Shown: piece after piece, positions 20,848 to 29,682 of the stretch | How the letters are laid out: each line of letters opens with the position of its first letter | How positions within the stretch are numbered: position 1 is the first letter of the stretch | Assembly (NCBI GenBank): GCA_024225395.1 | Contig: JAAEMR010000257.1 | Location: forward strand, 23,574 to 87,573 | From: Gammaproteobacteria bacterium | GTDB lineage: Bacteria; Pseudomonadota; Gammaproteobacteria; GCA-001735895 | Length of the DNA stretch: 64,000 nt | Direction: 5' to 3' | Made by a program: the position numbers and the translations under genes | Notes under the pieces: model-generated | Database searches by the model: none | Seen by the model: the letters and a program-made list of their open reading frames with translations, nothing else | Told to the model about the DNA's origin: nothing

Positions 20848-21720
20848 ATGATCAAGACTGCATTTAAAACCATTGGATTAATAATCCGCCAGGACAGCAT
20901 TTCTCATCAGAGTGAAATTCAAACCATCTGTAAATCTTTATCCCGACATGCAGATTTACTGATCCATTACCTGGATGATCAAATTATAACCAAAGAATAC
21001 ACACAGGTTAGTCTGCAACAAATGGGGCAACAGGCTGACCTTGCTGTGTCTGTCGGAGGTGATGGCACTATATTGAAGGCTGCACGTCATCTGGTCGATT
21101 TTGGCATTCCACTGTTTGGTATTAACCTGGGACGCCTGGGTTTCCTGGCGGATGTAACCATGGCTGAGCTTGACAAACACCTGGATGACATTTTCAAAGG
21201 CGACTACAGCGTTGAAAAACGTTTCCTGCTTGAAGGTGCCATTCAAATGCAGGACAGTGAAACGATTCATCACATCGCACTCAATGACATCATTTTGCAC
21301 AGTCATCAATCCATTAGCATGATAGAGTTTGAGGTTTTCTCAAATAACCAGCTAATTAATAAACAACGTGCTGACGGTTTGATTGTTTCAACACCTACCG
21401 GTTCAACTGCCTATTCATTATCGGGAGGCGGCCCCATCATGCATCCTGGAGTGGATACCATCGCACTGGTTCCCATCTGTCCACACACCTTGAGTAACCG
21501 CCCTATTGTTTTACCGGCCAACCAGCAAATTGAAATCAGGTTAAGCCAGACTGATATGGTGGGGCAAATCAGTTTCGATGGCGCAACCCAGGCAATCATA
21601 AAATATGGAGACAGTGTTCAGGTAAAACGTTACCCGAAAGAAATCACCCTGTTGCATCCTGCTAATTATGATTACTTTCAAATCTTAAGAGCCAAACTCA
21701 AATGGAGTAATCAACCCTGA
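20848..21720 (+). CDS. nadK: NAD kinase
   Basis: Phosphorylates NAD to NADP; 290 residues, usual length. The GGDGT motif lies at 70-74, NLGRLGFLAD near 95, and TPTGSTAYSLSGGGP near 175-190, all typical. Its stop overlaps the recN start (TGATG), a common arrangement in gammaproteobacteria that indicates translational coupling. Confidence 0.97.
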   Translation: MIKTAFKTIGLIIRQDSISHQSEIQTICKSLSRHADLLIHYLDDQIITKEYTQVSLQQMGQQADLAVSVGGDGTILKAARHLVDFGIPLFGINLGRLGFLADVTMAELDKHLDDIFKGDYSVEKRFLLEGAIQMQDSETIHHIALNDIILHSHQSISMIEFEVFSNNQLINKQRADGLIVSTPTGSTAYSLSGGGPIMHPGVDTIALVPICPHTLSNRPIVLPANQQIEIRLSQTDMVGQISFDGATQAIIKYGDSVQVKRYPKEITLLHPANYDYFQILRAKLKWSNQP

Positions 21721-23405
21721 TGTTAGAGTCTATAGTGATCAGTAATTTTGCGATTATTGATCGTGTTCACATTGAATTTAATAAGGGCATGACCGCACTC
21801 ACCGGTGAAACGGGAGCCGGTAAATCGATCCTGCTGGATGCCATTCAACTGGTATTAGGTGACAGAGCTGATAGCGATTGCGTCAAGGCAGGCAGTGACA
21901 AAGCTGATATAAGCGTTAGTTTTGATACCACTCAACATGTGGAAGCACAGCAATGGTTAGAGCAATTTGAACTGGCTGATGCCGATGAATGTCTATTACG
22001 CCGCGTAGTTCAGGCGAGCGGGCGCAGCAAAGCTTTTATCAATGGATCACCCGTGACACTAACCCAGTTGAAAGCGCTGGGAGAAAAACTGGTCGATGTT
22101 CATGGACAGCATGAGCATCAATCTTTACAAAAAAAGTCGGTACAACGTCAATTACTGGATGCATCATTGCCCGACTCAAGCCTGCTTAAGGAGACTCAAA
22201 CAAAGTTCAGTGAGTGGAATGCATTAAAAAAACAGCAGCAACAGGTGCAGGATCAATCGCTGGAAAAAGAACAGCGCATAGATTTACTCAAACTTTACAC
22301 TCAGGAATTTGAAGAGTTATCACTGCAGGATAATGAAGTCATATCATTACAGGAAGAATACAGTCGTCTTTCCCATGCAGGTCAGATCATCGAAACTTCA
22401 TCGTCAGTATTATCATCTTTATTCGAAAATGACGACACAAATATCCAGCAACAATTGTCTCATTGCGTACAACAAATGGAGTCTTTAAAGAATTTAGATG
22501 CAAGCTTGAACGACACCACCGACATGGTTAAAAGTGCATTAATTCAGATACAGGAAGCTTCTTCTGAATTGCGCAATTACCAGGATAATATCGACATTGA
22601 CCCAAACCGGCTGGACTGGCTGAATAACCGCCTGAGTCAAACCCAGGGCCTGGCAAGAAAACATCAAATCGGTGTTGAAGAACTGGTAAATTATGCAGCT
22701 TCTTTAAAACAGGAACTGAATTTACTGCTACTCGATGAAGAGGATGTGGAAAAACTTCAGCAACAACTTGAACAGGCCGCAGAAAAATACCTGGTCACTG
22801 CAAAAAAACTATCTGAGTTACGTTCAAACACTGCAATGACATTATCCGGGCAAATCACTGAAGTTATGCAAACTTTGGGCATGCAGGGTGGTCAATTTGA
22901 AATTCAGGTACAGAACCTGCAACTTCAAAGCCAGTCAGATACACCCACCTTTACAAATTATGGTATCGACCAGATTCAATTCATGGTCAGCGCTAATCCC
23001 GGGCAGTCAGTTAAAGCATTAAACAAGGTCGCATCGGGCGGTGAATTATCGCGCATTAGTCTCGCCATCCAGGTAATTTTAAGTGAATCAAGTCCGATCC
23101 CCACATTAATATTCGATGAAGTCGATAGTGGTATTGGTGGAGGTATAGCTGAAATAGTAGGTCGTAAACTTCGCCAGATAGCCGCTAACCGGCAGGTATT
23201 TTGCGTCACCCACCTGCCCCAGGTCGCTTCACAGGCCCATCAACACCTTCAGGTCAACAAAACCAAAACCGATATTGAAACCAGCACCGATGTAGTAAAC
23301 CTGGATCAAAATCAACGACTGGAAGAAATAGCCCGCATGTTAGGCGGCATGACCATCACCGATCAAACAAGAGCTCATGCTCAGGAAATGATTAATAACG
23401 TTTAA
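21720..23405 (+). CDS. recN: DNA repair protein RecN
   Basis: An SMC-like ATPase of 561 residues for recombinational repair of double-strand breaks. Walker A is GETGAGKS at 30-37, long coiled-coil arms fill the middle, the ABC signature is SGGELSR near 440, and Walker B is IFDEVDSGIGGG near 463-474. It is coupled to nadK by a TGATG overlap. No LexA box could be assigned because the gene has no separate upstream region. Confidence 0.97.
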   Translation: MLESIVISNFAIIDRVHIEFNKGMTALTGETGAGKSILLDAIQLVLGDRADSDCVKAGSDKADISVSFDTTQHVEAQQWLEQFELADADECLLRRVVQASGRSKAFINGSPVTLTQLKALGEKLVDVHGQHEHQSLQKKSVQRQLLDASLPDSSLLKETQTKFSEWNALKKQQQQVQDQSLEKEQRIDLLKLYTQEFEELSLQDNEVISLQEEYSRLSHAGQIIETSSSVLSSLFENDDTNIQQQLSHCVQQMESLKNLDASLNDTTDMVKSALIQIQEASSELRNYQDNIDIDPNRLDWLNNRLSQTQGLARKHQIGVEELVNYAASLKQELNLLLLDEEDVEKLQQQLEQAAEKYLVTAKKLSELRSNTAMTLSGQITEVMQTLGMQGGQFEIQVQNLQLQSQSDTPTFTNYGIDQIQFMVSANPGQSVKALNKVASGGELSRISLAIQVILSESSPIPTLIFDEVDSGIGGGIAEIVGRKLRQIAANRQVFCVTHLPQVASQAHQHLQVNKTKTDIETSTDVVNLDQNQRLEEIARMLGGMTITDQTRAHAQEMINNV

Positions 23406-23407
23406 AA

Positions 23408-23583
23408 GATTTGAACCGCGAGGACACGAAGATACGCAGAGGTTTTTGGTTTGGTGCTGTTGGTAATACCTGTTTTTAAATTGATAATTTCTGGTAGGCT
23501 GTCGATAAATTAAATTCAGAAACTGCTGAATAACTTAACCCGTTCTCCTTTGCGTACCTCTGCGTCCTCTGTGGTAAACAGGT
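23408..23583. repeat. Dispersed intergenic repeat, GCAGAGG type (copy 2)
   Basis: A ~175-bp element in the convergent gap of recN and fur. Its left end has AACCGCGAGGACACGAAG and its right end CTCTGCGTCCTCTGTGGT, an imperfect inverted repeat pair. It shares its ends with the element at 53583-53732. The left end mixes the GAGGAC and CACGAAG units of the two repeat types. Confidence 0.65.
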
Positions 23584-23584
23584 T

Positions 23585-23992
23585 TTAGGTTTTATCATCA
23601 AATTCACCATACAGGATCATAGTATGATCACTGATGGTGAAGCCATATTCAGCGGCTATTTCTCTTTGTCTTTTCTCGATAATTTCATCATAAAACTCAA
23701 CAACTCTACCGGTTTTAATATCCACCAGGTGGTCATGATGCTCTCCGTCATTAAGTTCGAAAATGGCATGTCCACCTTCAAAATGATGTCGAGTGACCAG
23801 CCCGGCAGCTTCAAACTGGGTTAGCACACGATAAACAGTCGCCAATGCAATATCTTCACCAGCATCCAGCAGCATTTTATAAATATCTTCAGCCTTCAAG
23901 TGGCGTTCACCATTATTTTCCAGCAAATCCAGTATCTTCATTCTGGGTAAGGTAATTTTCAGACCTGCTTTTTTAATATCCGAGGATTCCAT
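23585..23992 (-). CDS. fur: Ferric uptake regulator Fur
   Basis: An iron-responsive repressor of 135 residues. The N-terminal winged helix (about 1-80, with HLKAEDIYKMLLDAGE and ATVYRVLTQFEAAGLV) precedes the metal-binding dimerisation domain with HFEGGHAIFEL and GEHHDHLVD. The C-terminal cysteine cluster of some Fur proteins is absent, as in other short Fur proteins. It is divergent from bamE, the standard gammaproteobacterial order. Confidence 0.96.
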   Translation of the reverse strand: MESSDIKKAGLKITLPRMKILDLLENNGERHLKAEDIYKMLLDAGEDIALATVYRVLTQFEAAGLVTRHHFEGGHAIFELNDGEHHDHLVDIKTGRVVEFYDEIIEKRQREIAAEYGFTISDHTMILYGEFDDKT

Positions 23993-24089
23993 ATTAATCT
24001 CAATTATTGGGGTTACTAGCGTTGCTGTTTGATGATTAGCAAAGTATCATCATCCGCCTGTTAAATAGAACTAAATTCATCAGAACATT

Positions 24090-24398
24090 ATGCGCATCAG
24101 ACTACTTCTCTTAGTTGGATTTTTGATTATAACATTACAGGCCTGTATTTACCGAATGGATATACCACAGGGAAATCAAATTGACCCGAAGAAATTAGAG
24201 CAATTAAAAACCGGTATGACTAAAAGTCAGGTAGAGTTTTTACTCGGAAGCGCCGCAATCAATGATCATTATCATGCCAATCAGGCACATTATGTGTATT
24301 ACCGTTATAACGGAAAAGATCAAACCACAGAACTGAAAAAGATGATATTAACCTATGATGCTGATGTGCTGGTAAATATTGAAGGAGATCTAAATTAA
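24090..24398 (+). CDS. bamE: Outer membrane assembly lipoprotein BamE
   Basis: The small lipoprotein of the beta-barrel assembly machine, 102 residues. A signal peptide ends at lipobox LQAC (Cys19), followed by the family pattern IPQGN and LKTGMTKSQVEFLLG. It acts at the inner face of the outer membrane with BamA and BamD. It is convergent with rnfH, with only five bases between the two stops. Confidence 0.94.
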   Translation: MRIRLLLLVGFLIITLQACIYRMDIPQGNQIDPKKLEQLKTGMTKSQVEFLLGSAAINDHYHANQAHYVYYRYNGKDQTTELKKMILTYDADVLVNIEGDLN

Positions 24399-24403
24399 AA
24401 CAT

Positions 24404-24757
24404 TTAGCCAGATGCTTTAACATCGGCTTTAGCAGCTTTACCTTCGTCTTTACCACCACCCTTTTTCATTCGCATACCTTCTGCTGCACGCCTCTTTCGC
24501 ACTTCCTTGGGATCAGCTAACAGGGGTCTATAAATTTCTATCCGGTCACCATTGCACAGTTCATGATCGGGACGAATAGCCTTGCCAAAAATACCGATAT
24601 CACAGGTTTGTTTATCAATTTCAGGAAAATAAGTCTCAATGTCAGATTGCAGAACAACGTCTCTCGGAGTGGAATCAGAAGCAACCTGTAACTCCAGGAT
24701 CACCTGTTGCTCAGGTGTGGCATAGGCAATTTCAATATGTAGGTTTTCAGTTTCCAT
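24404..24757 (-). CDS. rnfH: RnfH-family ubiquitin-like protein
   Basis: A 117-residue beta-grasp protein of the RnfH/YfjF family; the ending of the domain, LCNGDRIEIYRPLLADPKE, is characteristic. I start it at 24757 (METENLHIEIAYA) since this matches the family and follows ratA by seven bases; a longer reading from 24808 would overlap ratA. The lysine/glycine-rich tail (about 90-117) is low-complexity. Its function is unknown; it is often found next to ratA. Confidence 0.9.
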   Translation of the reverse strand: METENLHIEIAYATPEQQVILELQVASDSTPRDVVLQSDIETYFPEIDKQTCDIGIFGKAIRPDHELCNGDRIEIYRPLLADPKEVRKRRAAEGMRMKKGGGKDEGKAAKADVKASG

Positions 24758-24764
24758 ATGTATT

Positions 24765-25199
24765 CTATTTTTTGTAAATTTGATGAGCACGCTGACAAAA
24801 AGCATCAACTAGAGAATCGGCTATCTGGGTAAAAACAGGCCCGATCAACAGACTGACAATTCGGCTTGAAAACTCAAAATCCAGGTGTAATTCAATTTTA
24901 CTGGCCTGTTCTGATAACTGGGTGAAAATCCAGTCACCGGATAAACTTTTAAACGGACCGTCAATTAATTGCATATGAATAATTTCATTAGCCGTCAGCG
25001 TATTTTGAGTACTAAAACTATGGTTTAACTTTCCCTTTTTCATCAGTATGGATGCTTCCATACTGGTCTCGGACATACTGAGTACTTTACTGCTGGCACA
25101 CCAGGGTAAAAAATCAGGATATTTCTCCACCGAATTTACAATATCGTACATTTGTGCAGCAGTAAAAGGCATTAGAGCACTTCGATTGATTTTTGCCAT
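24765..25199 (-). CDS. ratA: RatA-like START-domain protein
   Basis: A 144-residue SRPBCC/polyketide-cyclase fold protein of the RatA (YfjG, Coq10-like) family. The start MAKINRSALMPFTAAQMYDI is typical. In E. coli RatA blocks 70S ribosome association, while the Coq10 relation suggests quinone binding. It precedes rnfH. smpB, usually divergent from it, is not here; a sodium symporter gene takes that position. Confidence 0.9.
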   Translation of the reverse strand: MAKINRSALMPFTAAQMYDIVNSVEKYPDFLPWCASSKVLSMSETSMEASILMKKGKLNHSFSTQNTLTANEIIHMQLIDGPFKSLSGDWIFTQLSEQASKIELHLDFEFSSRIVSLLIGPVFTQIADSLVDAFCQRAHQIYKK

Positions 25200-25241
25200 G
25201 CTAGTGCTCCATCAACATAATAAATGCGAGTTCAGAAATGT

Positions 25242-26663
25242 TCATGCTGAAGGAGCACCGCTCACTAAACCCAATGCCGAGAGAAAGACGATAAAAACCA
25301 GTATTGGCGTAATATAACGAATAGTAAAATTCCACAATTCAAAGATTTTTCTGTTAGGCAAATCCAAAGCTTCATAACTCACACTTCTGGGTAAAATCCA
25401 GCCGACAAACAGCGCTATACAAAGTGCAACCAATGGCTGAATAATATGACTGGACAGGTAAATAATAGCATCGTGAAATCCAGCCTGATTCACCACACGA
25501 TAGGCGTCATCACCAAAATACAGCGTCATGGTAAAACCCGAGTCATTCCACTGGCTATAGGAAAAGATAGTGCCCAGTCCAAATATCCACACCGCCAGTC
25601 CAATTTGAGTCGCAGCCTGAATCCGCGTCCGGTTAAATTTTAATTTATAACCAGTAATCAAGGCTTCAAGAACAGCTACCGCAGTAGTGACAGCAGCCAG
25701 GGTTAGTAACAGATAAAATAAAGCTCCGAATAAACTACCGTATTCAAAAGAGCCAAAAATAACTGGCAAAACCCTGAACGCCAGTTCATCGTCAAGAGCC
25801 GGTGTGAGATTGGCTGAAAAGACCAGCGCATTAATGGCCAGGCCGGTAAAAATTGAAAATAATAAATCAATGACTATTATCTGAGCAGACACATAACCAA
25901 TTGACACTTCCTCATCGAGGTAAGAGCCATAGATTACCATGACACCCAAACCGAGTACCAATGTATAAAAAGCTCGCTGCAGCGCCAGCAAGGGCATATC
26001 AGAATCAATTCGTGACAGGTCCGGATACAAAATATAGTTAATACTATCAACCATGCCCGATGAGTAAAAAGCGTAAACCAGTCCAATCAGCAATAAAATG
26101 GCCATGGTTGGCACAACAATGATAAAAATCCTTTCCAGACCTTTTTTAAGGCCTTGAGAACCAATAGAAATAATCAATATGACAAAAAGTGTGTGCCACA
26201 ACATCATTGATTCTGAATTGGCTCGAAAGTTTTTGAACAGCGCAGTCACACCATCATGCGTTGCTCCAGAATAAACACCCAGACCTGTTTTAACAAAATA
26301 AGCCAGTGACCAGCCGGAAACCACACTGTAAGAAGATAGAATTAGAAATCCTGCGAGCAGAGCCAATATGCCAACAACTCGCCAGTAAATGGATGCATTA
26401 TGCTCTGCAGCTAAACTATTGAGTCCGTCTACCAGGTTTTTGCGTGTCAGACGACCCAGCATGAATTCACTCATTAACAGGGGTAAACCCAGTAGAACCA
26501 GGAAGAAAGAGTAAAACAGTAAAAAAGCCCCTCCTCCATTTTCTCCAGCCATCACTGGAAAGGTAAGAAAATCCTTAAGACTCAGTGTAGCCCCTACAGA
26601 AATCACAATAAATGTGGTCTGATTTTTCCATAGGAAATTTGTGTTGTTATTATTAGTTTCCAT
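25242..26663 (-). CDS. Neurotransmitter:sodium symporter family transporter
   Basis: An integral membrane protein of 473 residues with about 11-12 helices, of the SNF/NSS family (LeuT-like). The first helix region GATLSLKDFLTFPVMAGENGGGAF carries the unwound, substrate-binding glycines in the family position. It probably imports an amino acid with sodium. The substrate is not readable. It stands 42 bases before ratA in the same direction and may be co-transcribed with ratA-rnfH. Confidence 0.9.
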   Translation of the reverse strand: METNNNNTNFLWKNQTTFIVISVGATLSLKDFLTFPVMAGENGGGAFLLFYSFFLVLLGLPLLMSEFMLGRLTRKNLVDGLNSLAAEHNASIYWRVVGILALLAGFLILSSYSVVSGWSLAYFVKTGLGVYSGATHDGVTALFKNFRANSESMMLWHTLFVILIISIGSQGLKKGLERIFIIVVPTMAILLLIGLVYAFYSSGMVDSINYILYPDLSRIDSDMPLLALQRAFYTLVLGLGVMVIYGSYLDEEVSIGYVSAQIIVIDLLFSIFTGLAINALVFSANLTPALDDELAFRVLPVIFGSFEYGSLFGALFYLLLTLAAVTTAVAVLEALITGYKLKFNRTRIQAATQIGLAVWIFGLGTIFSYSQWNDSGFTMTLYFGDDAYRVVNQAGFHDAIIYLSSHIIQPLVALCIALFVGWILPRSVSYEALDLPNRKIFELWNFTIRYITPILVFIVFLSALGLVSGAPSA

Positions 26664-26776
26664 AAAACAGTAAAGTTAAGCAGGAAGAGTCATTATCCCA
26701 ATCAAGGCTACCAGAGTAAACAGCACAACTATAAAATTACAGTTTTTAGCTGTTTTTCATTGCTTTATGTTTCTGG

Positions 26777-27148
26777 CTATCTAAAAGACCAGAATTTAGT
26801 ACCGATAAAATTAACCACAAGGGTAATCACTATCATAACTAATTGAGCCAGCAAAGGGTCAAGCAAAAACGAATCAACCAGCAATAACATGCCAGTCAAG
26901 TTAATCATTAAGGAAATAAGGTTTACGATTAAGAATTTATAAAACTGGTGGCTTTGATATCCGTTTTTATATCCAAATGTCCAATGTTTATTAACAAAAT
27001 AGCTATTGGTTACAGCAAAACAGAAACCTGCAGTCGATGCTAATAGATGGTAAACCCCCAGAAAACTGTACAGGTAGAAAAATACAGCATAGTGAATGGC
27101 AGTATTGAGAAAACCTACCGTGGAGAATTTGATTAACTGCGTGAGCAT
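26777..27148 (-). CDS. GtrA-family membrane protein
   Basis: A 123-residue protein with four predicted helices and the GtrA pattern (FSTVGFLNTAIHYAVFF near the start, NKHWTFGY in the loop). GtrA proteins are thought to flip undecaprenyl-phosphate-glucose. It directly follows a GtrB-like glycosyltransferase gene (28 bases), forming the first two steps of a glucosylation module. Confidence 0.9.
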   Translation of the reverse strand: MLTQLIKFSTVGFLNTAIHYAVFFYLYSFLGVYHLLASTAGFCFAVTNSYFVNKHWTFGYKNGYQSHQFYKFLIVNLISLMINLTGMLLLVDSFLLDPLLAQLVMIVITLVVNFIGTKFWSFR

Positions 27149-27176
27149 TGTCAGGGAAATATTAATTTAAACATCG

Positions 27177-28136
27177 TTATTCTGACGTGTTTTCAAACCC
27201 GACTGTCCGTTTGATCAAATACACAGGCCGCTGTTTAACTTCAATAAATACCCGCCCCAGATATTCACCTAAAATACCCAGGCCAATCAGGTTGATACCA
27301 CTGAAAAAAAGAATAATCGAGACGATGGACGCATAACCCGGCAGGTCAATCCCGTAAATCAGGGTCTTGGCGACAATAATCAACAGATAAAACAGGGAAA
27401 AAAAGGACACTAACAGTCCAGCATAAGTCCACATTCTTAGAGGAGCGGTTGAGAATGAAAAAATACCATCAAGCGCATAATTGAACAATTTCCATAAGCG
27501 CCATTTACTCCGACCTACTGCCCGATCCGGTCGGGTAAAATCAATCACCTCTGTCTCATAACCCGGCCAGGATAGAATGCCCTTCATAAAACGATTTCTC
27601 TCGGGTAACAGGCAAATACTATCCACAACCGTCCTGTCCATTAAACGGTAATCACCGACATCGACCGGGATTGGCGTAGAGCTTAAAGAAGATATGAGTT
27701 TATAAAAAATATTAACGGCAAACCTTTTCAGGTAACTGTCTGAAGGTCTATTTAATCTGCGTGCCAGCACAACATCCGCACCGGCTTTCCACTTTTCAAT
27801 CATCTGTGGCATTAACTCCACCGGATCCTGAAGATCGACATCGATGGGTATAACAGCGTCACCTGTCGCCAGTTCCAAACCAGCTGTTAAAGCCGCTTCT
27901 TTACCAAAATTCCTGGATAATGAAATCACCTTGACCTGCGGATTCTGTCCAGCCAGTTTAATCAGTATAGGCAGTGTTTCATCCTGACTACCATCATCAA
28001 CAAACAGTATCTCAACATTATCCTGAAGCGACTTAAGCACAGGGGTAATCGAGTTCATAAAAACACGGATACTTTCCTGCTCATTAAAACAGGGAACCAG
28101 AATAGATATTAATTTATTGGATTTTTTTTCAGACAT
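27177..28136 (-). CDS. GT2 glycosyltransferase, GtrB/DPM1 type
   Basis: A 319-residue family 2 glycosyltransferase with ILVPCFNEQESI at the N-terminus, the DDGSQD nucleotide-binding aspartates (about 47-52), DVDLQDP metal motif near 99-105, and two C-terminal membrane helices (about 232-255 and 266-290). GtrB-type enzymes move glucose from UDP-glucose to undecaprenyl phosphate on the cytoplasmic side. It precedes the GtrA gene; the presumed transferase partner is the DUF6056 gene at 29683-31173. Confidence 0.92.
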   Translation of the reverse strand: MSEKKSNKLISILVPCFNEQESIRVFMNSITPVLKSLQDNVEILFVDDGSQDETLPILIKLAGQNPQVKVISLSRNFGKEAALTAGLELATGDAVIPIDVDLQDPVELMPQMIEKWKAGADVVLARRLNRPSDSYLKRFAVNIFYKLISSLSSTPIPVDVGDYRLMDRTVVDSICLLPERNRFMKGILSWPGYETEVIDFTRPDRAVGRSKWRLWKLFNYALDGIFSFSTAPLRMWTYAGLLVSFFSLFYLLIIVAKTLIYGIDLPGYASIVSIILFFSGINLIGLGILGEYLGRVFIEVKQRPVYLIKRTVGFENTSE

Positions 28137-28589
28137 TAAAAACGTAATTACCTGTCACTAAACCTGTGATGTGATGATTGTAACTATTTTAGGGAAACTA
28201 CTCTATTGCCTCTGTAAACGTTTCATTTTGTGATCAGGTTTTTTAAGCTGCTTCTCCCTGCCAATTACCAATGTGGAGCAATATTTTAAAACCAGAAATC
28301 TCTCTGGATATACTAGATGAATATACATGACAAATGAGTAATAATGAAACTGCAGACCGTCTGTAAATAGCACCACAAAAGCTATTTTTTTTTATTTTCA
28401 AACAGGATAAAACAAGTTGACTGGTTTGGGTTTCATCAAACACATTACAATAATCGTTATGCAAAACTTATCATCATTGGCACAAAGGACGTTACTCTTA
28501 TTTGCCATAAGGATAGGCACAAACTGAGAATGATGCTGTGAAAGTACTTGAAGAATCAAATAAAATTTAAAAAAGAAATAATTTATATC
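28137..28589. other. Intergenic region with relic of DUF6056 gene end
   Basis: These 453 bases hold the duplicate gene-end at 28218-28269 and otherwise AT-rich sequence with no gene. The segment 28270-28589 is the upstream region of the epimerase gene and differs from the DUF6056 gene, so the homology stops abruptly at 28269. Confidence 0.6.
28218..28269 (-). repeat. Direct repeat copy A: relic of DUF6056 gene 3' end
   Basis: These 52 bases match 29695-29746 at 51 of 52 positions. On the minus strand they encode VIGREKQLKKPDHKMKR, which is the C-terminus of the DUF6056 protein with one Ser-to-Pro change, then run into LQRQ and a stop. No other part of that gene precedes it, so it is a fragment. 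Confidence 0.9.
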
Positions 28590-29570
28590 ATGTCAGAAAA
28601 AAAACGAATTCTCGTGTGTGGTGGTGCAGGATTTATTGGTTCAAATTTTGCCAATTTTCATAAAAATGATTATGACGTCATTGCGCTGGATAATCTTTTT
28701 TTAGGTGATCCGCGTAATTTAGATGAAGGTGTTAATTTTATAGAGGGTGATGCCTGTAAGACTGAAGACCTGGATAAGGTTGGTTCAGTGGATTATATTT
28801 TAAATCTTGCTGGCACATCGTCACAACCAATGTTTAATGGTGATGGCCTTGTTAGTGGGTATGTCAATTCTGTAGAATCATTTATGCGCGTCCTCGAATG
28901 GGGTCAAAAAAATGATGTAAAAAAAGTACTCTACGCCTCTACGTCATCATTATATGCGAATAATCCATTACCACTCATAGAAACACAAGAGGTTATACCT
29001 CCAAATCATTATGCTGTCACAAAGATGCTTTACGAAGGTGCGAGTCGCTGCTTTAATGCGGTACATCCAGAAATGGAGATCATAGGCTTCCGTTTCATGA
29101 GTATTTATGGTCCAAATGAAGAGGCAAAAGGAGAGTTTGCAAATTTAATTTCTCAGTTCGTGTGGGATATCGCGCGCGGTCTTCGTCCGATGATTTACGG
29201 TGATGGATCACAGACTCGTGATTTTACAAATGTGTTGGATGTTGTTCAGGCTGTTACGCTTGCTATGGAGAGTAAATCACATCTTGGAGCAAACGTTTTC
29301 AATATTGGCACAGGAAATTCTGTATCATTGAATGAGATTACAGATGCTATCTATAAAGCATTTGGAAAAGAAAATGACGCTGAACATATCGAAAACCCCA
29401 TTAAAGAATCATATATTCAAGATCAGTATGCCGATATCACAAAAATTCAAGATGCTTTGAATTTTGCCCCAGGTGTAAAGCTTGAAGACGGTATAAAGCA
29501 ACAAGTTGAAAACTTACGTATAGAACGTATTCGTCATTCAAGCTCCGACCTTATGCGTGGTATGAAATAA
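28590..29570 (+). CDS. NAD-dependent epimerase/dehydratase (extended SDR)
   Basis: A nucleotide-sugar epimerase/dehydratase-like protein of 326 residues. The Rossmann loop is GGAGFIGSN (residues 10-18), the catalytic serine lies in YASTSSLYA, and YAVTK gives the Tyr/Lys pair near 139-143. I use the ATG at 28590 (MSEKKRILV) because the loop then sits at the usual distance; a start at 28548 would add 14 lysine-rich residues. It lies on the opposite strand to the flanking gtr-like genes, is bounded by two copies of a 52-bp sequence, and looks more AT-biased in codon use than its neighbours, which suggests acquisition. It probably makes a sugar for surface polysaccharide. Confidence 0.88.
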   Translation: MSEKKRILVCGGAGFIGSNFANFHKNDYDVIALDNLFLGDPRNLDEGVNFIEGDACKTEDLDKVGSVDYILNLAGTSSQPMFNGDGLVSGYVNSVESFMRVLEWGQKNDVKKVLYASTSSLYANNPLPLIETQEVIPPNHYAVTKMLYEGASRCFNAVHPEMEIIGFRFMSIYGPNEEAKGEFANLISQFVWDIARGLRPMIYGDGSQTRDFTNVLDVVQAVTLAMESKSHLGANVFNIGTGNSVSLNEITDAIYKAFGKENDAEHIENPIKESYIQDQYADITKIQDALNFAPGVKLEDGIKQQVENLRIERIRHSSSDLMRGMK

Positions 29571-29682
29571 ACATGAAAAATTAGATAAAATGATGCGAAG
29601 AATTTTATCACTTAAAATGGAGAGTCTGCCATGGTGGCATGACTCAAACTAAACACCCTCCGGAATTCCCGGGGCGATTCAA

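Noticed and set aside
23993..24089. Fur box between fur and bamE
   Set aside because: The best candidate (GATGATTAGCAAAGTATCATC) is a poor match to the Fur consensus, so it is not listed.
28243..28464. Minus-strand frame of 73 codons before the epimerase
   Set aside because: It reads the DUF6056-end relic in the wrong frame and has no family-like pattern; likely chance.
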